64,000 bases of DNA, taken from assembly GCF_003721515.1 (NCBI RefSeq), contig NZ_RJJD01000008.1:565666-629665 (forward strand), given 5' to 3'. The notes beneath the pieces were generated by a model, which made no database searches, was not told the DNA's origin, and saw nothing but the letters and a program-made list of their open reading frames with translations. Made by a program: the position numbers and the translations under genes. Below are positions 34,281-44,324 of the stretch, in pieces (positions within the stretch are counted from its first letter, which is position 1; every line of letters starts with the position of its first letter). Source of the DNA: Rufibacter latericius (GTDB lineage Bacteria > Bacteroidota > Bacteroidia > Cytophagales > Hymenobacteraceae).

Positions 34281-34330
34281 AAAGAAACTGAACATTAGGA
34301 AGCGTAGCCACTGATGTTCAGTTTCTTTTT
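34281..34330 (+). terminator. Hairpin between rpsB and tsf
   Basis: AAAGAAACTGAACAT (34281-34295) and ATGTTCAGTTTCTTT (34314-34328) pair perfectly over 15 bp, followed by a T run. It may end or attenuate the ribosomal transcript before tsf. Confidence 0.7.
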
Positions 34331-34409
34331 ACCCTAACCGTGCCTGCAACCTTTACAGGCGCACCCCTTCTAGTAAATCTTATTAACCGTAATTCTTAAT
34401 AAAAGAACA

Positions 34410-35243
34410 ATGGCTATTACAGCACAAGATGTAAACAGACTTCGTCAGGAAACTGGCGCCGGTATGATGGATTGCAAAAAAGCGTTGACCGAAGCAAACG
34501 GCGACTTTGAAGCAGCCAAAGATATTCTCCGTAAACAAGGTCAAAAAATTGCCAGCAAGCGTGCTGACAACGCTACTTCTGAAGGAGCTGTGTTGACGCA
34601 AGTGAACGCTGATGGTACTGTTGGAACAGTAATCGCCCTTGCCTGCGAAACTGAGCCAGTATCTAAAGTAGAAGACTTCAAGAATTTGGCCCAAACGGTT
34701 TTGGCTGCTGCTGTTTCTAACACTTCTGGCACCAAAGAAGATTTGTTAGCTACGCCACAGGCTGATGGCCGCTCACTGCAAGACCACATCACTGACCTGA
34801 TGGGTAAAATTGGTGAGAAAATTGACGTGGTTTCTTATGAAACTGTAACCGCTGAGAGAGTAGTTGCTTACAACCACTCTAACGGTAAACTGGGTGTATT
34901 GGTAGGCTTGACTAACACCGGCGGTAACGAAGTTACTGAGGTTGGGAAAGACGTTGCCATGCAGATTGCTGCCATGAAACCAATTGCAGTGGACAAAGAT
35001 GGTGTTGATGCAAATACCATCCAGCGCGAGATCGAGATTGGAAAAGAGCAGGCCCGTCAGGAAGGCAAACCAGAAGAAATGCTGGAGAAGATTGCCCAAG
35101 GTAAACTGAACAAATTCTACAAAGAAAGCACTTTGCTGAACCAGGAGTTTGTGAAAGATCCATCTGTAACCATTGCCAAGTTATTGGATAACACTTCCAA
35201 AGGCATGACGGTTACTGAGTTCAAGCGTGTAGCCATCGGGTAA
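34410..35243 (+). CDS. tsf: Translation elongation factor Ts
   Basis: This 277-residue nucleotide-exchange factor for EF-Tu opens with VNRLRQETGAGMMDCKKALT and shows ILRKQGQKIASKRADNATSEG, then GVLVGLTNTGGNEVTEVGKD and VAMQIAAMKPIAVDKDGV, standard for EF-Ts. It lies 155 nt after rpsB, with a strong hairpin between, so it may have its own promoter, although no exact -7 box was found. Confidence 0.98.
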   Translation: MAITAQDVNRLRQETGAGMMDCKKALTEANGDFEAAKDILRKQGQKIASKRADNATSEGAVLTQVNADGTVGTVIALACETEPVSKVEDFKNLAQTVLAAAVSNTSGTKEDLLATPQADGRSLQDHITDLMGKIGEKIDVVSYETVTAERVVAYNHSNGKLGVLVGLTNTGGNEVTEVGKDVAMQIAAMKPIAVDKDGVDANTIQREIEIGKEQARQEGKPEEMLEKIAQGKLNKFYKESTLLNQEFVKDPSVTIAKLLDNTSKGMTVTEFKRVAIG

Positions 35244-35271
35244 TCTGATCATACCGTTTCCTGAAAATTCC

Positions 35272-35306
35272 AAAGCCCCGCTGACAAACACAGCGGGGCT
35301 TTTCTT
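35272..35306 (+). terminator. tsf terminator
   Basis: AAAGCCCCGCTG (35272-35283) and CAGCGGGGCTTT (35291-35302) form a perfect 12-bp stem with a 7-nt loop and a T-rich tail. Confidence 0.88.
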
Positions 35307-36261
35307 TTGGATTTATTAATTAGATTAGTTAATTGATAAGGCTGTACCTGTTCAGGCATAGCTGTAGTAGCATGCTTTTAATAAGGTACCCTAACTTATT
35401 TAGTATATATTTTAGGCTATAAAGATTTGATTTCCTTTGTGTAGATGATGTGTTGTATGATAAGGTCAGTCTACTCTACTGCTGTATCAATAACCTCTTA
35501 GTTACCCCCAGCATTCATGGATACTCTTTTCTCAAGCTGCGACACTTGCTCACCTTGTGCTTTGTTGTTGTTAGCACTGTTGGCTTTCAGTTGCTCTTTT
35601 CTTTTTCTCTTTTCAGCAGAAATGTAACTCAAGAAGGTAGCTTTTGCTTTCATAACGTAAAGGTTTCTGATTAAACAATTTTATTACTTATAGATTAATT
35701 TGGTCAAAACTCTTTTGTGGCAATTTTTAAGAAGTTGCTCCTGTTCTTCTATTTTATTCTTATTTCTCTCCTGAACAGACGCAAAAATCAAATCGTTCGC
35801 CTTACTTGAAATAAATTTATAAAAAATATAAACAATTCACCCACTACTTACTAATAAGTAAAAACAAAGTACAACGCCTAAATTTCAAGAGGTAGGTACT
35901 TCTGATTCATACTTCTTACCCTTATAGCATTTTGTTCATCTAATATAGTGCAAAAACAATAGCTTCCAAAATAATATTTACCAAATTCTATAATTAACTG
36001 GATAATACTCATTATTAAGTAATTTTTTAATTAGATAAATGATACAAATACTTAATAATGCCGCTCAAGGGCATATTCGTCTTCTCGTTAGTGAAGGTCT
36101 CCATTTTGATCAGAGGTAAAAAGAACCTGCTGTTCTTATCCTAATAAGACGGCTTTGACTTTACTGAATCTTAGGAGGTCTTAAAAGCTCTTAGGACTTC
36201 TAAATGAAAGCATTAAGCCCTTTTTGCTGGGATTTGGAGGTGGGGCAAACATAAAGGACTC

Positions 36262-36330
36262 CAAATGACCATATCATAAAAAGAGAGGCCTGCTATGGGC
36301 AGGCCTCTCTTTTTATGATATGGTCATTTG
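36262..36330. terminator. Perfect 32-bp inverted repeat downstream of ndh-like gene
   Basis: The arms 36262-36293 and 36299-36330 are fully complementary with a 5-nt loop (TATGG). The inner part AAAAAGAGAGGCCTGC and its complement look like a classical terminator for the minus-strand dehydrogenase (stop at 36350). The outer CAAATGACCATATCAT extension is far longer than needed for termination. Confidence 0.8.
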
Positions 36331-36349
36331 TTTCTGGTTCTTCTATTTC

Positions 36350-37696
36350 TCAATCTAGATCGGCTTGTTTCCTTACGAACTCCTGCCCGGCAATATCATC
36401 TTTCCGGAGGAAAGGCCTGATAATCAAACGAGTTCCGTTCTCGTAGGTAAAAAACTTATAGAGCCAGTTGGCCAAAACTATCAATTTATTCCTAAATCCG
36501 ATGAGATAGTAGATGTGCACGAACAGCCAGGCCATCCAGGCGATGAATCCTTTCAGGTGCATGTTCTTGGGTAAATCGGCGACAGCCCGGTTCCGGCCGA
36601 TGATGGCCAAAGATCCTTTGTCAAAATACTCGAACGGCTCCAGCGGCTCATTCCGGATGATCCGGCGCAAGTTCTTGGCCAAGTGCTTCCCTTGCTGAAT
36701 TGCAGGTTGTGCTACTCCCGGGTGCCCTCTGGGCCACTTTTCGGTTTTCATGAAGGCGATATCTCCAATGGCGAACACATCAGGAAATCCATTCACTTGG
36801 TTAAATGTATTGACCAGGTAGCGCCCTCTGTCGCTGGCTTCCGGGGGCAACCCTCCTACCTGTGCGCCAGACACCCCGGCGGCCCAAATAAGGGTTTGTG
36901 TCCTGATTTGCTCTCCTCCTTTAAAGGTTACGGTTTGCCCGTCATACGACTCCACCAGGGTGTTCAACCTTATTTGGATGCCTACTTCCTCCAGGTACTC
37001 TTTGGTGGTCTGGCTAGACTCCGGTGACATGGGAGGCAATACCCGGTCAAGGCCTTCTACCAGGTAGATGTTCATGCGGCTGAAGTCCATACCCGGATAA
37101 TCACTGGGCAGCACGTGCTTCCGCATTTCGGCCAGAGAACCCGCCAACTCTACCCCGGTAGGACCTCCGCCCACAATCACAATGTTCAGAAGGCTTTGCC
37201 GCACCTCAGGATCTTTGATCATGTTGGCCTGCTCAAAAGACTGCAACAACTGACTGCGCAAGTTCAAGGCATCGGGGATCTGTTTCAGGGGGAAAGAATA
37301 CTTCTTGATCTGCTCGTTCCCGAAGTAGTTGGACTTGGTACCGGTGGCAATCACCACGAAATCATAGGCCAGGTCACCTACCAGCGTTGTCACGGTCTTA
37401 TTCAGGGGATTGATGCCCGTCACCTTTACCTGCCGGAAATGGAAGTCTTCGTAGTCTTCGTCAAACATCTTACGGAGCGGCTCGGCGATGGAGTCTGGTT
37501 CCAGACCAGCGGTTGCTACCTGGTACAGAAGCGGCCAAAACCCATGGTAGTTCTGCCGGTCAAACAACACTACCTGAAACTCTTTGCTGGGCAGGTTCTT
37601 CACCAGGTTCACACCCCCAAAACCACCGCCAATGATAACCACCCGGGGTTTGGTAGTGTCTGGGATATTTAGGGTAAGCTCTTTTATATGAAGCAT
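36350..37696 (-). CDS. Type II NADH:quinone oxidoreductase (NDH-2-like)
   Basis: This 448-residue FAD flavoprotein has an N-terminal FAD-binding Rossmann VVIIGGGFGGVNLVKNL, a second dinucleotide-binding IVGGGPTGVELAGSLAEM near residue 170, FAIGDIAFMKTE for the flavin, and a C-terminal amphipathic/hydrophobic region (GFIAWMAWLFVHIYYLIGF) for membrane attachment. It oxidises NADH and reduces membrane quinone without proton pumping. It is monocistronic, with a terminator at 36262-36330. It lies next to the LacI gene on the same strand, but 185 nt separate them. Confidence 0.92.
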   Translation of the reverse strand: MLHIKELTLNIPDTTKPRVVIIGGGFGGVNLVKNLPSKEFQVVLFDRQNYHGFWPLLYQVATAGLEPDSIAEPLRKMFDEDYEDFHFRQVKVTGINPLNKTVTTLVGDLAYDFVVIATGTKSNYFGNEQIKKYSFPLKQIPDALNLRSQLLQSFEQANMIKDPEVRQSLLNIVIVGGGPTGVELAGSLAEMRKHVLPSDYPGMDFSRMNIYLVEGLDRVLPPMSPESSQTTKEYLEEVGIQIRLNTLVESYDGQTVTFKGGEQIRTQTLIWAAGVSGAQVGGLPPEASDRGRYLVNTFNQVNGFPDVFAIGDIAFMKTEKWPRGHPGVAQPAIQQGKHLAKNLRRIIRNEPLEPFEYFDKGSLAIIGRNRAVADLPKNMHLKGFIAWMAWLFVHIYYLIGFRNKLIVLANWLYKFFTYENGTRLIIRPFLRKDDIAGQEFVRKQADLD

Positions 37697-37881
37697 ATTC
37701 GGTCAATAGAAGTTTTGATAGAAAAGCCCAGGTTAATGGGGCTTCCTTTTGTCCATTGACTTATACTGAATTTCCAGTATATAAGATATTCAATTTAAAG
37801 AGAACTTACAGGCAGGGCGATTTTCTGGTATTCCCCATTAAAGGACGTTTAGAGATATCAATTCTTATGTTTACCCTAGGC

Positions 37882-38952
37882 TTAAAGGTCCGCTTCTATA
37901 TAGTAGTGTAGGTTCTCTTTGGTGATGATGTCCAGCGGCAGGTATTTAATGGGGTTTACCTTCTTTTTGAATACCAATTGATCCGCTAGGCCGTAGATAC
38001 CCCAATAGCCCTGCCCTTTGGGGTTCTGGTTGATCAGAAACTCAATGACGCCCTTATTGAGGTAATGCAGGTTCTTTTCCATGAGATCATACCCAATGAG
38101 CCTTATATGGTTTATTCCCTTCATTTGCAGATAATGTGCTACGGTATGGGCCTTGGAGTTCGTCACGAAGATGCCCTTGATGCCAGGGTTCTCCTGAATA
38201 AGATGATCCAATTGCTCATGGAACGCTTTGGAAGAAGAATTATGCAAGTCCGCTTGCAAAAGGGAATAAGGCGTTTCTGAGCTGATTTGGCCAAAATAGT
38301 CGAAAAACCCCTGCTCTTTGTTCACCAGGTGTGAGGAGTTGGACAGGTCTACGTCAATGTGGGCCACCAAGAAAGTGGCCCCTTGCGGATGTCCGTAATG
38401 CAGCAGCTTCGCAGCCAGAAACCCGCTTTGGTAAGAGTCCTGCCCAATGTAAATAAGCGGTTCATAGTCGGGGATGTGGGTATTGAACAGCGCGAACGGA
38501 ACGCCCAACTCTTTCCATTTCTTGAAGAACGTGAGCGACTCCCGGTAAAAAATAGGCGCCACTAAAATAGCATCGGGGTTCAGGCCCATGAGCTCCACCG
38601 CTTTGGCCCGGAAAGAGGTCGCTTCGTAAGGGTCAAAAATAAATTGGGTAACCCGCACTCCGTATTGGGCCAGTTCACTCTGGGCCTTTTCAATGCCGGT
38701 CTTAGGGGCTTGCCAGTAGATATCCTGCCCAGGATCTGGGATGAGCGCAGCTATTTCGTACACCCGATTGTTCACCAGAGTGCGGGCCAGCATGTTGGGT
38801 TGATAATTGAGTTCCTGCGCAATCTCCAGCACTTTCTGCTTTACGTCTTCAGCCACCCTTCCCCGCTCATGCAGCACCCGGTCTACCGTACCCGTAGAAA
38901 CCCCTGCCCGCTCGGCAATATCCTTGATCCGTACGATACCTTTCTTTACCAT
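37882..38952 (-). CDS. LacI-family transcriptional regulator
   Basis: Starting at the ATG at 38952, the protein has 356 residues. The N-terminal LacI helix-turn-helix is clear: VRIKDIAERAGVSTGTVDRV with hinge ELNYQPNMLARTLV. A periplasmic-binding-protein-like effector domain follows (residues 60-340; IAALIPDPGQDIYWQAPKTG, GLNPDAILVAPIFYRESL, GIYGLADQLVFKKKVNPI). This makes it a sugar-responsive repressor or activator. It lies among sugar-uptake genes, and paired TGTG-to-CACA palindromes upstream of susC and of the nagB operon are candidate operators. The frame extends upstream to 39036, but the extension has no family match. Confidence 0.9.
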   Translation of the reverse strand: MVKKGIVRIKDIAERAGVSTGTVDRVLHERGRVAEDVKQKVLEIAQELNYQPNMLARTLVNNRVYEIAALIPDPGQDIYWQAPKTGIEKAQSELAQYGVRVTQFIFDPYEATSFRAKAVELMGLNPDAILVAPIFYRESLTFFKKWKELGVPFALFNTHIPDYEPLIYIGQDSYQSGFLAAKLLHYGHPQGATFLVAHIDVDLSNSSHLVNKEQGFFDYFGQISSETPYSLLQADLHNSSSKAFHEQLDHLIQENPGIKGIFVTNSKAHTVAHYLQMKGINHIRLIGYDLMEKNLHYLNKGVIEFLINQNPKGQGYWGIYGLADQLVFKKKVNPIKYLPLDIITKENLHYYIEADL

Positions 38953-39164
38953 CAATCTAACGTGTGTCTTTGTGAGCTGTTCTTTTCTCCTGGCATCCCT
39001 TTGCTTGCTGAAAGCATTTAAAAAAGCAAGGTACAAGAAGTGCAGGCAGAAGATAAATGTTTAAACCCAAATCCGTGGGAGCAAATATATAAGAATAACA
39101 TTTGACTATTCTTCACCGCTTGAGGTGCAACCCCGGTCCTGAGCTTTATACTCCAGCGATTTCT

Positions 39165-40265
39165 TTAGAGCCTGAAGAAAATACGTTTTTGGTACAACCA
39201 ATAGCAGAGATACCATTCTATGGCTAAGGTTACCAATGAAGCTAGAACTGCCTGCACCGGCCCGGTCAACTGAAACCAGGAAGAAGCCCCATTGGTAAAA
39301 ATGGACACGGCACCGTTCAGCCACTGCATACCTACCGTCTCGAAAAAAAGGTAAATGAAGATGGGGTTCATGCCTACCACCGTGAAATACAAAACCCAGG
39401 GCCCGGCCTTCTTCACGTCAATGCCCCAGTAACAGAAAGCTAGCAACCACATCACCCAACCGCCAGAAGCCAGCACAAAAGATGCGGTGCAGGTTCTTTT
39501 GATCATGGGGTCTACTCCTGTTACATCCAGTACATGGCCTACAACGATTCCTATCAGCCCCGCTAGCAGGAAAACCTTTATTTTGTGAAAAGGGGTTTTC
39601 TGGGAAGCCAGCTCTTTCCCGACCAATGCGCCCCAGATGGTGTGTGCGGCTGAAGGAAGAAAGTTCATGGCAATCCAATGATCACTGTTCAGTTTTCCCA
39701 TCAGCTGCAGATCCATCCAGGAACCGAAATTATGGGCAGGGGTAAAAGGTTGGTCAAACCCCGGAATTTGCGAGTACCGGTACAACACCTCGGTTAATCC
39801 TATACAAAGAAAGGAGACGGCCAACTGGGTACCGGCCTTAAAACGGAGCAGAAAGTAGGCGATCAGCAACGTCACCGATAGTTGGGAGAGCACATTCCAG
39901 AGTTCCCAGACCAGTTTGCCTGCATAGACACAATGAAGGGCCACACCACAGAGCAACAACTTAAGGCTTCGCTTCAGCACGTGACCGGTGATATCCGAGG
40001 GAGCATCGCCCTTCTGAAGCCGGTTCTGGGTAGAGAAATACAGCGAGGTCCCAGCAATGGTCATGAAGGCGGGCTGCACCAGGTCCCAGAAGTGAAGTCC
40101 GCGCCAGGGCACGTGAAAAAACTGCTGCACCAGGCTACCTGCTATCATCCGTTCTCCGGCTACTTCCTGCAACCGCACATAAAGCAGGGTGCTTTCAGCG
40201 GCCAGAAGAATCATGATGATTCCGCGCATGAAATCAAGGGAAAGCAGACGGTGGGTGGTTTTCAT
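39165..40265 (-). CDS. NagX/DUF5009-like multipass membrane acyltransferase-family protein
   Basis: This 366-residue inner-membrane protein has about ten helices, starting with RLLSLDFMRGIIMILLAAES, a signature of the HGSNAT/NagX/DUF5009 group. Further conserved text is WDLVQPAFMTIAGTSLYFST, LPSAAHTIWGALVGKEL and VVGMNPIFIYLF. Heparan-alpha-glucosaminide N-acetyltransferase relatives transfer acetyl across membranes to glucosamine; bacterial NagX-like proteins are linked to GlcNAc catabolism, but their activity is poorly established. It is divergent from susC, within an apparent amino-sugar locus. Confidence 0.82.
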   Translation of the reverse strand: MKTTHRLLSLDFMRGIIMILLAAESTLLYVRLQEVAGERMIAGSLVQQFFHVPWRGLHFWDLVQPAFMTIAGTSLYFSTQNRLQKGDAPSDITGHVLKRSLKLLLCGVALHCVYAGKLVWELWNVLSQLSVTLLIAYFLLRFKAGTQLAVSFLCIGLTEVLYRYSQIPGFDQPFTPAHNFGSWMDLQLMGKLNSDHWIAMNFLPSAAHTIWGALVGKELASQKTPFHKIKVFLLAGLIGIVVGHVLDVTGVDPMIKRTCTASFVLASGGWVMWLLAFCYWGIDVKKAGPWVLYFTVVGMNPIFIYLFFETVGMQWLNGAVSIFTNGASSWFQLTGPVQAVLASLVTLAIEWYLCYWLYQKRIFFRL

Positions 40266-41130
40266 AAAACAGCCTTAGCGGGTTGTAGAAGAAAAGATAA
40301 AATCAGACAAGGTAAGTAGGCCTTACTAGTCCCCTGGCTCCAACCGACGGAGGTCAAACCCCAAGCCCTTGCTTCAAACCCTTGCCGGGAGTCCAAACAC
40401 GTTTCAGTTCTGGAGCATTGAATTTCCAGTAGTATTCCCTTGCTTCACCTAAGGATCACTTGTCTTTTTCCCTTTAAGTACCTAAATAAAAATCACAAAT
40501 CCATCATTTTACCTTTAATGTGTGTGTTCGTGCACATATATGATAAATCTTTGCGTCTTCGAACACATTTTACACCAAAGTTCTTGCTTATCTAATTTAT
40601 AGTAGTTATGTTTAAAACATAGATACATCAAAATCTCCCCATAAGAGAAGGCTCTGCAACGAAATCAATCCAAGGATTCAACGATCGCGCAGCCAGGAAG
40701 GGATAGGGTACTTGGGAGAGAGAAACATCGGTTTACCGACTGAACGGGTGCCTGGATAGCACTTTCCGTTTAAGGCTGCCAAAATTAGGGGTCACTTTCT
40801 TTCTAATAGATGGTGAACATGGTTCAGATTACTTCCTGTACATACTACAGAACCTAAACAATACCTAACAAACTTACCCTTATGGACAAAACCACCAACC
40901 CTCACTTCTATCTTCTTCCTGAAGGCAGACCTCAGAATCACCTTTAGGCTCGTCTTCCCAGAAGTTTAACTTTTGCCCTTATCATTTATTTGGGCAAAGA
41001 AGATCCTTTCATAAGACAAAGCCTTTTACCTGCTTCCCTTGCTCCTTTGCTTCAGGCTTGTGCCTTTCCGCAGTAGGCGCTCCTTCTCCTCTATTCGCTT
41101 GCTCTTATCATCACCATAAAAATGTAAAAC
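40266..41130. other. Intergenic region with long susC leader
   Basis: This 865-nt divergent space contains the paired operator-like palindromes (40523-40567). A frame of 21 codons at 40882-40947 (MDKTTNPHFYLLPEGRPQNH, then a final Leu) starts 183 nt before susC and could be a leader peptide or the relic of a mutated SusC start. Nothing else is recognised. Confidence 0.5.
40523..40567 (+). promoter_or_regulatory. Paired operator-like palindromes upstream of susC
   Basis: Site A is TGTGTTCGTGCACA (40523-40536) and site B CGTCTTCGAACACA (40554-40567), separated by 17 nt. A weak -7-like AATCTTTG (40546-40553) sits between them. Both sites have a central CG flanked by TGTG/CACA-type ends, as expected for LacI-family operators. 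The same arrangement is at 56707-56751. Confidence 0.7.
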
Positions 41131-44100
41131 ATGAAAAGAATGGTACACCAATTTTTGAAGCTCACGTTTCTGATGCTTTTTCCTGTTCTGCAGGTAATGG
41201 CCCAGGACCGAACCGTGACAGGTACCGTAACCGGCAAAGAAGATGGCCAGGCATTGGCTGGGGTTAGCGTAGTGGTAAAAGGAACCACCAACGGCACTAC
41301 CACCGACCCAAGCGGGGCCTTCAGCATACAGGTACCTAACCCAGATGCCACCCTGGTGTTCTCTTTCATAGGGCTTATCTCACAGGAGGTACCGGTCCAG
41401 AACAGGTCAACCCTTAACATCCAGATGGCGCAGGACCGAAAAGCCCTGGATGAGGTAGTGGTGGTGGGCTACGGCACCCAGAAGAAAAGAGACCTCACGG
41501 GGGCCATCAGTTCAGTGAAAGCCGAGGATCTGGTGGTGAACTCCGGCGCAGCTTCCATCGGGCACATGCTAAAGGGAAAAGCCGCGGGCCTGATGATTCG
41601 GGAAAACAGCGCCCAGCCCGGCGGCGGACTGGATATCCTAATTAGAGGAGCCGGCTCCATCAACGCCAGCAACGCCCCTCTGATTGTGGTAGACGGATTC
41701 CCTATCTCAGACTTACAGCAACCAGAAAGCGGCGGACGGTATCAGGCGGGCACGCAGAGCATTTTAAATTCATTTAACCCAAATGACATTGAATCTGTGG
41801 AGGTCCTGAAAGACGCTAGCGCAACGTCTATCTACGGGGCCCGGGCTGCTAACGGGGTTATCCTTATCACCACCAAACGCGGGAAAGCCGGCAAAGCCGA
41901 AGTCCAGTACTCCAACACCTTCTCGGTGCAGAAATACGACAATCCTTTTGATGTGCTGCCGCTGAACGAATGGATGCAGGTACGCAACGAGGCCGCCTGG
42001 GAGCGCTGGAACTTTGACAACAACGTTTTCCCTTACGGCAACCGAACGCTGGAAGAAGCTCAAGCCGATCCCGTTAATGGGCCATTTCGCAGATTATACA
42101 CCCAAAACGCCATCAACAACGTGGGTAAAGGCACCGATTGGGTAGGCCTGGTTACCCGTGACGGAACTATCCAGCAGCACAATCTTTCCTTGACTGGCGG
42201 CACAGAATCTACCCGCTTCCTCCTCTCGGGTAACTATTACAAGCACAACGGGGTCATCAAAAACTCCGGCATTGAGCGGTTCACCGTTAGGGCCAACATA
42301 GACCAGGAGGTCAATAAATACATCAAGTTCGGGTTGAACCTCACCGCCAGCCGCATCAACAACGATAACAGCCAGTTGGGCGGCGACCAATTTGAAAACT
42401 CAGGCATCATACGGGCGGCCATGCAAATGGGTCCGCACATCAAACCTATCGATGAGAACGGCAACTACCCGGTGAACCCGCTGCTGGCCCTTCAGCCTAA
42501 CCCTTACTCCTTGCTCACCATTTCTGACGAGGGCCGCATAGAGCGCATGTTGCTCAACTCCTTCGTGGACATCATTCCCATTCCAGACCTCACCATTAGG
42601 TTGAAAGGCGGTATGGACCGGGGCCTTACCAAGCGCTGGAACTACCTGCCCAAAACTACCATCCACGGGGCCTTGGAATTCGGGCGGGCTTCCATTGCCG
42701 AAACCGATAAAAATGAATACCTGATGGAGGCAACCGCTTCTTATGTGAAGGCAATCGGTACAGATCACCGCCTCAACCTGCTGGCAGGTGTTTCCCAACA
42801 GAATTTTTACAACGACTACAACAACGTAGGCAACACCAACTTCATTTCAGACGCTTTCCTGTGGAACAACCTGGGAGCTGGCAGCAGCACCAAAACCGTG
42901 GGTTCTTCCCGCTCTGAGAACGTCATGGCCTCCTACTTCGGAAGGCTGAACTACACCCTGAAAGACCGCTACCTGCTCACCTTGACGGTAAGGACCGACG
43001 GGGCCAGCGTATTTGCCCGTAACAACAAGTGGGGTACTTTCCCCTCCATCGCGGTGGGTTGGAACATCGCCGAGGAGCAATTCTTCGGGAGCCTGGCCAA
43101 CGTGGTTTCTCAGTTCAAACTCAGAGCTAGTTACGGGCAAACTGGGAACGCCTCCATTGGGAGCAATGCTTTTGCCGCCTACTACGCCTACCCTGCCTGG
43201 CTTTCGGGCAATGACACGCGCCTGATTGGGGTATCATTGTCAAGATTAGAAAACCCGGACCTGAAGTGGGAAACCACCACAGAGGCGAATTTGGGGCTGG
43301 ATTTCTCGCTCTTCAACGGCAGAATAGACGGTTCATTGGAAGTGTACGACAGAGTTATTTCAGACCTGCTGGCCTTTAAACCCATCAACTCCTACCATCC
43401 TATTAACACCGTGATGGCCAACGTGGGCGAAACCCAAAGCAAAGGCTTTGAATTGACCGTGAGCACCCGCAACATGCAAACCAGTGATTTTGAATGGAGA
43501 TCCATCTTCACCTTCTCCAAATTCAAAAACAACTGGAAAGAACGGGCCCCAGACTGGAAACCGGCCGTTTACCAGAATGTAGATGACCCTATCAGAGCCA
43601 TTTACGCACGTGAGGCGGACGGAATCATGCAGGTGGGCGAAGACGTTCCTTCCCAGCCGGAGCTGAAACCCGGCATGATCAAAATCAAAGACATCAACGG
43701 CTATGTGCGTGACGCCAACGGCAACCCGGTGGTAGACGAAAACGGCAGGTTCCAGCGCACCGGAGCTCCTGACGGGATGATTGACGATGCCGATACCCGA
43801 CTGATCGGGACCTCAGACCCCAGCCTGATTGTGGGCATGACCAACATCTTCACCTACAAAGGCTTCAGCCTGAACCTAGATTTCAACGGCATGTTCGGGC
43901 GCAAAATGGCCGATCCCAATTTCACTACTTACGGCATCAGTGCAGACGGCATCTACACCTACGGGTACAACGCCCTGAGCACCGTGAAGAACCGCTGGAC
44001 TCCTGAGAACCCCTCTACCACCCAGCCCAGTTCTTTCTATGGCTGGTCACCTTACAGCGTAGGTGATTTCTTTCTCCAAGATGCCTGGTTTATTCGGTTG

Positions 44101-44295
44101 CAGAACGTTGCGCTGTCCTACTCTTTGCCATCAAAATGGACCGGAAAGGTATTCTCCAGAGCCTCTATCCACGTGGCTGCCCAGAACCTGTTCGTGATCA
44201 CGCCCTATGATGGCATTGACCCGGAAACCGATGCCTACACGGCCGCTTACCCTAACGTGAAAACCATCACCACGGGCATCAACCTGACTTTCTAA
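41131..44295 (+). CDS. SusC/RagA-family TonB-linked outer-membrane transporter
   Basis: This 1054-residue protein has a signal peptide ending near VMAQ, then a carboxypeptidase-regulatory-like domain (VTGTVTGKEDGQALAGVSVV), the TonB-box/plug region (LDEVVVVGYGTQKKRDLTGA, IRGAGSINASNAPLIVVDGF, NDIESVEVLKDASATSIYGA) and a long C-terminal 22-stranded barrel ending in TTGINLTF. It imports oligosaccharides across the outer membrane with energy from TonB/ExbBD. susD overlaps its stop. It is the core transporter of the putative polysaccharide utilisation locus. Confidence 0.96.
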   Translation: MKRMVHQFLKLTFLMLFPVLQVMAQDRTVTGTVTGKEDGQALAGVSVVVKGTTNGTTTDPSGAFSIQVPNPDATLVFSFIGLISQEVPVQNRSTLNIQMAQDRKALDEVVVVGYGTQKKRDLTGAISSVKAEDLVVNSGAASIGHMLKGKAAGLMIRENSAQPGGGLDILIRGAGSINASNAPLIVVDGFPISDLQQPESGGRYQAGTQSILNSFNPNDIESVEVLKDASATSIYGARAANGVILITTKRGKAGKAEVQYSNTFSVQKYDNPFDVLPLNEWMQVRNEAAWERWNFDNNVFPYGNRTLEEAQADPVNGPFRRLYTQNAINNVGKGTDWVGLVTRDGTIQQHNLSLTGGTESTRFLLSGNYYKHNGVIKNSGIERFTVRANIDQEVNKYIKFGLNLTASRINNDNSQLGGDQFENSGIIRAAMQMGPHIKPIDENGNYPVNPLLALQPNPYSLLTISDEGRIERMLLNSFVDIIPIPDLTIRLKGGMDRGLTKRWNYLPKTTIHGALEFGRASIAETDKNEYLMEATASYVKAIGTDHRLNLLAGVSQQNFYNDYNNVGNTNFISDAFLWNNLGAGSSTKTVGSSRSENVMASYFGRLNYTLKDRYLLTLTVRTDGASVFARNNKWGTFPSIAVGWNIAEEQFFGSLANVVSQFKLRASYGQTGNASIGSNAFAAYYAYPAWLSGNDTRLIGVSLSRLENPDLKWETTTEANLGLDFSLFNGRIDGSLEVYDRVISDLLAFKPINSYHPINTVMANVGETQSKGFELTVSTRNMQTSDFEWRSIFTFSKFKNNWKERAPDWKPAVYQNVDDPIRAIYAREADGIMQVGEDVPSQPELKPGMIKIKDINGYVRDANGNPVVDENGRFQRTGAPDGMIDDADTRLIGTSDPSLIVGMTNIFTYKGFSLNLDFNGMFGRKMADPNFTTYGISADGIYTYGYNALSTVKNRWTPENPSTTQPSSFYGWSPYSVGDFFLQDAWFIRLQNVALSYSLPSKWTGKVFSRASIHVAAQNLFVITPYDGIDPETDAYTAAYPNVKTITTGINLTF

Positions 44296-44324
44296 TGAAT
44301 CAGCATACTTTAATTCAGACGACT

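Larger units (their letters stand above)
35244..36349. other. Intergenic region, 1.1 kb, AT-rich
   Basis: Apart from the tsf terminator (35272-35306) and the long hairpin (36262-36330), nothing identifiable is present. The stretch 35330-36060 is strongly AT-rich compared with the flanks. The one open frame over 60 codons (35450-35674) has no coding character. Remnant foreign DNA or an unrecognised RNA are both possible. Confidence 0.5.

Noticed and set aside
35450-35674. 74-codon frame in the AT-rich gap after tsf
   Set aside because: Cys/Ser/Phe-rich composition, no signal or motif, no ribosome site; not coding-like.
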